A DNA stretch of 64,000 nucleotides from assembly GCA_958299035.1 (NCBI GenBank), contig CATQJL010000223.1, forward strand, positions 50,388,302-50,452,301. The letters run 5' to 3'. Positions 55,603 to 64,000 of the stretch are shown here, in pieces; the stretch's first letter is position 1, and each line of letters begins with the position of its first letter. The translations under genes and the position numbers were made by a program. The notes below the pieces were generated by a model. The model saw nothing but the letters and a program-made list of their open reading frames with translations. It did no database searches and was not told the origin of the DNA. This stretch comes from Cylicocyclus nassatus (Eukaryota > Nematoda > Chromadorea > Rhabditida > Strongylidae).

Positions 55603-57143
55603 CTTGCAAATAAACAAATAATTTCTGAAGTATATTGAAAATTCTAATAGTCTCGTATAAAAGTTGTTTCTGTGCGTGGCTAACGCCATGCACCCTTCAT
55701 TCGAGAAAAAATATTCCCTCCCCCTCAACGGAAATCCTGGACTCTGCCCAACACGTTTTTGTGGTGTCTACAATGCCACAGCAGTTGAAGTATTAATACG
55801 TATCAACCAGTGGCGGAAGAATGGGTCGCGAAATTTTTGAAACTTACCTACATGGGTTATAAACATGTGCAAATGACTTGTTTATTTTTGTAAATAATAA
55901 AAGTAATTTCTGAAACTTTAAAAATTCAAATCAGCCTTATAAAAAATTTTTCTCGGGAACGTGGCTGCCGCAGCGCCCCCTTTCCCTAGATTTTAGGGCT
56001 ATGGAAAATTTCGAGATGCACCCGAAGTTTTTTCATACTACTTTGGGCCGAATCGGATGATTATTCGATTCGAATAAATCATTACGGTGTGAATGATTCG
56101 AAAATTAGAATATCGCAAATTTGAGATTTCGAATATAATTCGATAGTCGAATATTTGATCGCCATTGATTCGATCATTCGACTTCAATCGAATATTCGAA
56201 TATTCGATGAGCGCCGAATATTCGACAATTCGATAAAAATTGACTATACGAAGATTCGTTGAGCAACGAATATTCGGAAATTCCATATCCACAACATACA
56301 CGGGGTGTCCTAAGTGTATCTACACACTGTTCGATCACTAGTACCTCTCACGGAGTCTTTTGGCAACCTTTGGGTAACATCCTATAGGGATGACTAACTT
56401 ATAAATACAGCAAGCGAATCACCCCTGTTCTTGTTGTGTTATCACTGTGAAAACTTCCAGCATGTAGAACAACTGCGCAATAAGACAAAAGAATTCCCCC
56501 CAGAAAATATCTAATTGTGTAGCATATTTACGTATAGTGGTTTACTACGCACGAGTTCTCAAGCTTTTCAAATGTGCAATCACGTTTTCGAAAGGCGATC
56601 AGAAACCATTGTTACAGTGTATCTGGCAGAAGTTGTAAAGAAAGCATTACGGTTGAGTGCAAATTCTATGGCGAGTGTCTTTAGAAAAAAATGATGTAAG
56701 ACTAATGTAAGACTTTCGACCTTCTGATTTCCTTTCCTGGGGAAAAGGCTCTTGATATCTCAAAACCCTCTTTGATTTTCCTCGGTGACTATACAACTGT
56801 GAAAAGCAATCGATAAATCATTCTGATCGTAAGTCTAAGTTGATCAGCACACAGATCTACATACTGTTGGGATCCCTGTATATCAATCCACAACCCTCAA
56901 ATAGGTAGTCTTTTTCAGGGTTCGGGAAATCTTTTCAACCGTAACAGGAGTACGTTTTGGGTTTTCAGTCTTTTCACGTCACCAGTAAACCGTATCATCG
57001 TGAATTTCAACATAAAAAATGCCTTTTCTTGATACTCAAATGAAACAGTTTATTATTGGATGTCTTGGTCGCTCATGGGCAGTCTCAATGACATAAATTT
57101 TTCGAAGAGAATTTGAAAACCGAATGATATTCGAAAATCGAAT

Positions 57144-58885
57144 CACAGGTGCGATAAGGTGAGAATGACTTCTCCAGGGTGAAGGGGGTCACATGGTCGC
57201 AGCCCTCCAGGGTGAAGGGTGTTTCAGTTGATCGAGAAATCATAAAATGCCGACCGAGGGGGGGGGGGGGGGAGGGGGGGGGGAGGAGAAGATGATGGTG
57301 TTTTCTTATTTTCCAAATAAAAGTTTATCATATTAAATTCTCTGCCATCATTTGTTGTCTTTTTACCAAAATGTGAAAACTGATATAATTGGAACAACCC
57401 TATATGTTTTTAAAAATACCATAGAAGATGTGTATGCGAAAACATCTGTTTCGGAAGAGTTAGACAATTTTTAAGCATTTACGAATTTTTTTAAAAGAAT
57501 AAATCCGTAACTTCTGTAGATGAACAGCAACGTCAGCAATGAAAAGGTTTTCACAACTCTTGTCTTCCGCTTTCAGAGAATGTATAGCTTGCCTGGAGTC
57601 TAGTGAAAAAGTGTCTGGTGAAGAGCGTGGGTAGTGATTTCTGGATATTTACGGGTTTTTTGGTTAGAAAAATCCGTAACTTCTGTAGATGAACATCTTA
57701 TACGCCGAGATGATCATCATTAGAAGCGCCTCGTCCTCCGCTTTCAGAAAATATATACTTTGCTTGGGGTCCGTTAGAAAAAGTGCTGGGTGAAGGGTGG
57801 GTGAGACTTTTATAATGGGAGTGCTCAAGTAGACGTCTTTTTACAATGGTAAAAAAGCCTATACTTGAGCACTCCCATTATAAAAGTCTCACCCACCCTT
57901 CACCCGGCACTTTTTCTAATGGACCCCTGGCAAAGTATATATTTTCTGAAAGCGGAGGACGAGGCGCTTTTAAAGGTGACCATCTAGGCATACAAGATGT
58001 TCATCTACAGAAGTTATGAATTTTATGTTAAAAACTCGAAAATCTCCAAAAATCAATAGGACACCCTTCACCCAGGCACTTTTTTCAACGGACCCCAAAC
58101 ATATTATATATTTTCTGAAGGCGGAGGATGAGACGGTTCCAACGGCGACCATATCGGCTTACAATATGTTCATCAGCAGAAGTTATTAATTTTTTTATGT
58201 CAAAAAATCGAAAATCCTCAAAAATCACTAGGCAAACCGTTCACTGCACTTTTTTGAATGGATATTGATCTTATATATAAAGCTGAATGTCTGTCTGTAT
58301 GTATGTCTGTATGTCTGTCTGTACGTATGTGCGGAATAGAAATTTTTATCTCTGAACCGATCGGGACCAAACTTGGCACACATATACTTCGGGGCAGGGA
58401 GCGTGTCATAGGCTACTTTTCGTTATCGATCGATATCGATTTTATCGATTTTTTGCAAAATTTGAGCTACGGGGCTGGGAGTTGGCACAGGGGGGTAATC
58501 GAGCATGCTGATTACGAATATAATAATGACAGGGCCGGGCGGAGCCGGGTTTGCCAGCTAGTCGTTTATATTTCCTGAAAGCGGAGGACGGAACGGTTCC
58601 AATGGTGACCATCAAGGCGTAGAAGATGTTCAACTACAGAAGTTATGAATTTTTCTATGTTAAACTCGAAAATCTCCAGAAATCATTACTCACACCCGTC
58701 ACCAAGCCCTTTTTTCAACAAACTCCTCCTTTCCTCTACATAAACAATTCACGTACAAATATCTTCTTTGCTTAACCTTACCTCACTGTTGATTATTTTT
58801 CTCGGCTTTTGGTGAAGGGGGTCATCTTGGTCCCGGCTCAGGGGTGAAGGGAGGGTGAGAAAATTCTCACACTATCGCACCTGTG
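57144..58885. mobile_element. hAT-like fold-back element with perfect 8 bp target duplication
   Basis: Termini cacaggtgcgata and tatcgcacctgtg, followed inward by ggtgagaat/attctcac. aatcgaat is present on both sides (57136-57143 and 58886-58893). The interior consists of ~165 bp units (tttctgaaagcggaggacga, atgttcatctacagaagtta, acccttcaccc) arranged head-to-head around a palindrome centred near 57846. A long G run sits at 57260-57290. H3 is inserted in one unit. No transposase is visible. Confidence 0.8.
58269..58561 (+). mobile_element. Helitron-like element, copy H3 (short)
   Basis: TCTTATATATAAAGCTGAAT at the start and gccagCTAG at the end, between A and T, with only part of one internal unit. 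It interrupts a ~165 bp unit of the surrounding hAT-like element. The ccgggcggagccggg hairpin precedes the 3' end. Confidence 0.7.
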
Positions 58886-58939
58886 AATCGAATAATATTC
58901 GAGACCGAATAATATTCGAAATTTGAATATCAGTTGATA

Positions 58940-59762
58940 TCTTATATATAAAGCTGAATGTCTGTTTGTATGTATGTATGTATGTATGTATGTGTGTACG
59001 TATGTTCCGAATAGAAAATTCCACTTCTAAACCGATCCGGACCAAACTTGGCACACATACACTTCGGGCCCAGGCGGGTGTCATAGGCTACTTTTCGTCA
59101 TCGATCGATATCGATTTTATCGATTTTTATCGATTTTTTTGCTGAGTTCACCTACGGGGCTGGGAGTTGGCACAGGGGGGTAATCGAGCATGGGGATTCC
59201 GAATACAATATTGGTTTTCAGGATTATCGATTACTTTTATCGATTTTATCGATTTTTTTGCAAAGTTTGAGCTACGGGGCTGGGAGTTCGCACAGGGGGG
59301 TAATCGAGTATGCTGATCACCCCCCTTGGGGGTGATCAGCATGGTGCTCGATTACACCCCTGTGCCAAATTCCAGCCCCCTAGCTCAAATTTTCAAAAAA
59401 TCGATAAAATCGATAAAAGTAATGGACGATCTTGAAAACTAATATTGTATTCGTAATCTGCATGCTCGATTACCCCCCTGTGCAAAATCCCAGCCTCGCA
59501 TGTCAAAATTTACAAAAAATCGATAAAATCAATAAAAGTAATCGATAATTCTGAAAACTAATATTGTATTCGGAATCCCCATGCTCACTTCCCCCCTGTG
59601 CCAACTCCTAGCCCTGTAGGTGAACTCTGCAAAAAAATCGATAAAAATCGGTAAAATCGACATCGATCGATAACGAAAAGTGGACTGTGACACCCGCCGG
59701 GGCCCGAAGTGTATGTGTGCCAAGTTTGGTCCGGATACGGCGGAGCCGGGTAAGCCAGCTAG
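58940..59762 (+). mobile_element. Helitron-like element, copy H4
   Basis: Same termini as H1 and H3, inserted between A and T in the cgaat-rich part of the outer element. It has two forward and several inverted ~120 bp units around a gatcacccccc/ggggtgatc palindrome near 59315-59340. It is most similar to H1 but shorter. Confidence 0.7.
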
Positions 59763-60620
59763 TTCGAAATATTATTCGATTCGAAAATTCCATTCTCGAA
59801 TAATATTCGATAGTCGAATATTCGAAATTTTCGATTTTCGCCGAAATCCTGGGACCGCCACTGGTGGCAACTATACATTTTCCACGTACCAACAATTTGA
59901 TTGAACGATCATGAACGTTATTGAGTAGAAGATTACGAACGTGTACTGGAGCAACAAAAAGGTTTAGCGGGAGTGCTGATAAATAAACTAGGAAGCAGCT
60001 CGCAAAACGACCGTTTATTTGCGTTTCTCCGCCTATCACTCTGTGTGATTTCTTCAGTAAACAACAAATGCGCGCACACGATTACAGTCGTAATCGAACT
60101 TTGCCTCTTCCTGCCTTGTGCAGATATTGTTTTTAGCAAATCGTTTTGTTAGGCCTAGTCTAACACTTGGAAGGAGTCAATTACTTTCAGGACTTTTTTG
60201 GTGGTTATGCGATGAACTAGAAAATAAAAAAGTTTGAACCCATGTGTTCACAGGCAGAAGTTTTCGAAGCTTGTTCATTTATGCATGTGAAAATACAACA
60301 AAACAGAAACGTTTCAAACGAGTCTTCTTCATTCTTGCTGACGATTCTTGCGTAGTTGCCGAAAAGGTGCATCTCTCCATCGATACCGTTGATTACTCAA
60401 ACCTAAAATTTCAATCACATCTTGTGATTGAAATTTTAGATTCATTCAAGCGAAAATGTTACAAAATTTCAGCATAGAGCATGTAGTTGTTAAACATTCC
60501 AATCAAAACTTCGCAAGGTCATCTGGTGATCTGGTCTGTGCATGGCCACTTCGAAAAGTTCAGTTAGGCATGCTGACAATCTTTGGGCCTTGTAGCCGCG
60601 AACGCAATATTAACCTCTCA

Positions 60621-60793
60621 GACAATCGCAAATGACCTCCGAGGGAAACTGAACTTCTAAAACTTCCAAGGGGACGCTCCTATTGGGCCTGGATGAGTTA
60701 CGCCCCACCTCCACCCTACTGGCAGCTCCAATAGGAGTGTCCCTCGGAATTTCTAAAATTCAGTTTGCCTCGAAGTCATTTGCGATTGTATGA
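60621..60793. mobile_element. ~170 bp MITE-like fold-back
   Basis: acaatcgcaaatgacctccg near 60623 is mirrored by cgaagtcatttgcgattgt near 60789, and ggacgctcctattgg/ccaataggagtgtcc closes the inner stem. Arms are ~65 bp with scattered mismatches. Confidence 0.65.
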
Positions 60794-61636
60794 GCTCAAG
60801 CGGGTTGTCATTCAAAGATCAGAACGACATCACAATATATCAACCTAAGTGATGACCCACATTTGAAATTTAAAAACTAAAGCCCAATTAAAAAACGGAT
60901 TTTCAGCCCCAGACCAGTACTAAGTTATAACCAACACAAGCGAGGAATTCGTACAGAAAACGCTTTGCGCAAGGCTTGTGGGGGAGGAAGCACTTGGACA
61001 GTGGTAGCACAGACAAGCAGAAGAGTACGGTAACAAAACGTTTTGACTTCTGTGAGATAACTCGATCTTAACGAGGAAAATCATCATCCTGTTCCTAGTG
61101 AGACGATGAGCGACAACGGCAAGGTTATGTAAAACTCAAACCCTTTTGTAATGCAATAATCCATTTTTATCTGCAGATTTTGTGTCAAGTCTAGCATTCC
61201 TTTTTCTCTCACTAAGACTTATTTTCCTAGTTTTGCAACTGTAGCCTGTTAAAAACGAACTTGAGGAAAACGGCTGCATTTGAAAAATTAATGCAAAGAT
61301 CATCTGCCCATCAGGGGAAAATAGAGCAGTATTTATCAATACCTTTTTTTCGCCATTTGTGTGCTTTTCGCCTTAACGAGCACCTTATCAGACTAGAGCA
61401 CCCAATCTTTGATTTGAACCTGAACTGGCAACAACAACGATCCGTCGAGGTCGGGTCCCAGCCCTATGTGGCCAATTGCCAGAGACGCATGATCCCACGT
61501 TGTGTCCAATTTCATAGTCCAAACGCTTGCGAGTGATGAAATTGTGTGATAATATGTATGACGTTCACAGCCTTCCTTTTACAGAATTTTATGTCTGGTA
61601 CTTGATCAAGCTGGACTCCACAATAAGCTTTTTCGT

Positions 61637-61869
61637 GAAGGGATACCTCCGGAGGGCAAATGGCGGGGGTCTGCTACGGTGAGGTCACAAGAAGGCGAAT
61701 GGGACCCTTCCCTGGGACTCGCAAATCTCTGCTCCGGGGGTGCGCCAGATTTGGAGGAGCCCCGGAGCACAAAAACGCGTGAAATGGGAGGGCTCCGGAG
61801 TACGTGGCAAATCCCAGCTGGGCAGAGCCCAAGACCCTCCCATTTTCGCTCCGGAGGTATCCCTTCGAC
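61637..61869. mobile_element. ~233 bp MITE
   Basis: gaagggatacctccggag at 61637 is mirrored by ctccggaggtatcccttc ending at 61869. The interior is GC-rich (gctccgg repeats) in contrast to the flanks. No clear target duplication. Confidence 0.7.
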
Positions 61870-62102
61870 TGTCTGAGTCGGTGATGCCTCCATTTGTCCC
61901 ACGAGAGTAATTGTTGACCAGTGTTTATGTATCAAACCGGGCATACGACAACGCTCTGAAGGACTTTATTTGTTTCGGTGGTTCGTAGGCTTTATAGTAG
62001 CCTGAGGCGAAATAGCGCCCCGTGATGTGTGTTATACAGAACACATTAGCTGTAGAGCTTTATGAACAGTCGACTAGCACACGTAGGTGCTGTGGTAGAA
62101 TG

Positions 62103-62700
62103 CTAACGATTACAGGCGGAGCAAAGTAAGTTGACGCTCATCTGGGCAATAAACACACTCATATCACAGCAGGTCATGCTTATGGCATGACCTTTACGGT
62201 AATCTGGCGAGGAATGGCACGGCTGTAAGGAAGTGCAATGTCGGCACATCATTGGAGGGCTTCTTGAACATAACTGACCACTGCGTCGGCCTTTTTCCTT
62301 AATCGCGTTTGATTTCCAGTGGTACCCAATCTGCTCCATAGCACGGTCGATGAGGCTTATCGCGTGTTCATCCTGCTTCCTTGCTGTCCATGTCACTAAA
62401 GCGTACGACAAAGCCGAAAGAATCATCGGGTGAAGAGGTAGGTGGAGCAGGATGGTCTCCCTCTTACGATTTGAGCTGTCTTGAATGCTTCTTCCCATGG
62501 TACACGTTCTCGGCTCATTTCGAAGCTAAATCGTTCATTCACATCGGGTTCGTGTTCTAAGCAGACATCGTCTTCATCTGATTAAGCCGTACCAATCTGT
62601 CCGCAAAAGTCGAATTGGACGAGGTCATCAGCAAAGCTAAGGTGGTACAGTTGTCGGCTGTCGGCTCTCACTACGACTTCTCCCATTTAGAGTACGCATA
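62103..62700 (-). pseudogene. RTE-type LINE fragment (RT 3' part and C-terminus)
   Basis: Minus-strand translation shows LYHLSFADDLV (the RT catalytic FADD box, at 62624-62635). It is followed after frame breaks by MGRSIQDSSNRKR and LSALSYALVTWTARKQDEHA, matching the order of nematode RTE elements (HLRFADDIVL, then LTYASETWALRKQDENA). Multiple frameshifts and stops make it non-functional. Confidence 0.75.
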
Positions 62701-62714
62701 AAACTTGCTTTTTG

Positions 62715-62990
62715 CAACCAAGATTTTCCCACTCAGTATATCAAGATCATTGCCTCACCTCACATCATATCATCATTCTGTAAGGACATCATCATCGACG
62801 TAGAGAGGTGTACGAGGGGCGTTATAGTATAGGTTTGAGTTTTTTTGTTGTACAGCTCAACAATGATCTTGATATACTGGGGAAAATTTGGTTGCAAAAC
62901 GCAACGATTACTGCGCCGTCATCGTTGCTTTGTGCAGTCAAGGTTTCCCCACACAGTACATCAAGATCCTCTGTGAGCTGTACAGCAAAA
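62715..62990. pseudogene. Three RTE shards in alternating orientation
   Basis: The RT segment containing QGFPTQYIKILCELYSK is readable on the plus strand at 62905-62990. A second copy (NQDFPTQYIKII) is at 62715-62755, also plus. A third lies on the minus strand at 62811-62895 with a frameshift. Short inverted and direct copies of one 40-80 bp piece suggest rearrangement after insertion. Confidence 0.65.
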
Positions 62991-63060
62991 CCCAGCTTGC
63001 TCGCATGGTTTTCCTTCATCTCTCTTCCAATCATGTTGATGACATACGTGAGGATTTTGT

Positions 63061-63500
63061 TAATAGCGAACAACAGACAGATAGGGCGATGATAATGATC
63101 TTATCTCTCATACAACAACACGATCCAGCTAGTCTCCCATGGACTTTGAATTTTTTGGATCTTACTATTTCCCTTAGAGAAAATAGCATTAAGTTTTCTA
63201 TGTATAATAAAACCGATAATTACAACTTCAATGTTACTAGATATCCAAATTGGACGTCCAATATACCAAGATCTATTATACTCAATACACTTGCATCCGA
63301 AGTAGTTAGAACTTATAGAAATTGCTCTGATGATTTCAAAAAGAGAATTTTGGAATTAGGAATGACTTCGGCAAGAAACGGCGGGGAAAGAAATAATTTA
63401 ATCAGAGCATTTTATCTTATCCTTCAAAAGAGACCTTTTATTTTACGTAAATATGGATTCAGTACTAGTGTGCATTGGCCCCTTGTGTATGAGGTGCGGA
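63061..63500 (+). CDS. Reverse-transcriptase-like C-terminal fragment
   Basis: An open frame of about 145 codons contains LNFLDLTISLRENSIKFSMY, NIPRSIILNTLASEVVRTYR and DDFKKRILELGMTSARNGGE. The order (FLDLTI, an IP-S block, then R..R.CS-like and DF...L) resembles the end of Penelope-type or related reverse transcriptases, the region after the catalytic box. No catalytic motif is seen upstream, where RTE pieces abut. It continues out of frame past 63520. It is a fragment or part of a gene running beyond the window; the family call is tentative. Confidence 0.4.
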
Positions 63501-64000
63501 ATGCGTGGCCCGTTACCAACTAAGATTCATAATGGCGCGAAATATTTCGTTCAAATAGGATTCTACTTCAAAAGTACATCTTATAACAGTAAGATACGTT
63601 TGCTTCAGTATCTCTTTACTGACTTCATGAATATGGTCTCAAGCGTTTCACCATATCACTCATATCTTCACATAAGTTATGTTTTGGACATTTCCTTGGG
63701 AACTAATGATGAAAGTGTTTCGACACGGGGGCACCAAGGAAGGTCGCATATCTGGTCTAGTTCTTAGCCCCGAAACTAGTATGCGCAGAAACGTACATAG
63801 GTTTCGCCTTTTCTTTGTGAAAATTCTCTTTCTCTTTCTCTTCCTTTTACATTAGGCTATATTGACACTTAACCGTTTTCCTCTATTGGAACCTTTCCTA
63901 CCCGGACGAATCCCAGGTTCAGCGTCGAGAAGGGGCTTTTGAAAGTGCAATTTTCCAAGCTTGGTCCTCCTCGTCATGATGAACTCAGTCCTTACCGTGG
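63501..64000. other. Window end, unresolved
   Basis: A second plus frame (63453-63767) overlaps the end of the RT-like frame and could be its frameshifted continuation or an intron. Nothing recognisable after 63770. Confidence 0.3.

Larger units (their letters stand above)
55808..59863. mobile_element. Outer 4 kb element of a nested cluster
   Basis: Starts cagtggcgga and ends ccgccactg. The 8 bp flanks gtatcaac (55800-55807) and gtggcaac (59864-59871) agree at six positions. The interior near both ends is full of cgaatattcgaat-type words (56040-56290, 57110-57143, 58886-58939, 59763-59835). Only the first ~9 bp of the termini match well, so the assignment is tentative; hAT-like is a guess from target length. 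Confidence 0.5.
59872..62099. other. Intergenic, small palindromes only
   Basis: No gene supported. 60400-60446 is a perfect short palindrome (ctaaaatttcaatcacatc/gatgtgattgaaattttag type). Two MITE-like elements are listed separately. Confidence 0.4.

Overview
The window looks like nuclear DNA of a clade V (rhabditine, probably strongylid-type) nematode. The coding exons are short and split by introns with gt...ttttag/tttcag borders. Three genes can be rebuilt exon by exon with every splice phase agreeing: an F-box protein, the splicing-associated factor ESS-2 (DGCR14/ESS2 family) and a LASP-type LIM-nebulin-SH3 protein. From memory, the C. elegans relatives of the last two both lie on cosmid F42H10, so their adjacency here would be conserved synteny. 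All three genes are on the minus strand. Most of the rest is transposon-derived: fold-back elements, MITEs with readable target-site duplications, Helitron-like elements and retrotransposon shards.

Layout. 1-5.5 kb: fold-back repeats and a mariner-like terminus, no supported gene. 5.5-14.2 kb: two near-identical 2.6-2.7 kb arms in inverted orientation, each carrying a Helitron-like element built of ~120 bp units. The last three exons of the F-box gene lie between the arms, and its first exon lies beyond the right arm (10231-15691). 14.3-21.8 kb: more fold-back elements. 21830-26347: ess-2, 12 exons, 518 aa. 27088-37491: LASP, nine exons for a 315 aa SH3 form, plus an alternative last exon that would give a 194 aa form without SH3. 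Its introns hold a near-perfect 72 bp-arm hairpin and a three-deep transposon nest. 38.4-44.8 kb: upstream DNA with several MITEs.

44.8-55.6 kb is probably an assembly artefact. The left contig ends in a SMART cDNA/PCR adapter sequence, followed by exactly 500 Ns. Next come an inverted copy of 36.67-38.98 kb and a direct copy of 36.53-44.78 kb, fused at a 7 bp microhomology. LASP exons 1-3 therefore appear three times. The copies differ by a 283 bp indel and by a second embedded adapter, which suggests two haplotypes or molecules placed in series. The simplest reading of the true locus joins 44778 directly to 55580.

55.8-59.9 kb is a nest of hAT-like and Helitron-like elements with readable insertion order. 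60-62 kb holds small MITEs. 62.1-63.0 kb holds broken RTE-type LINE shards, and 63.06-63.5 kb holds an open frame resembling the C-terminal part of a reverse transcriptase. I saw no rRNA, tRNA, CRISPR or bacterial-type operon. Functionally the genes are unrelated: LASP is an actin/focal-adhesion scaffold, ESS-2 a nuclear splicing factor, and the F-box protein a putative SCF adaptor. I found no clear new biological system; the strongest unusual signals are the assembly structure, the nested elements and two GC-AG introns.
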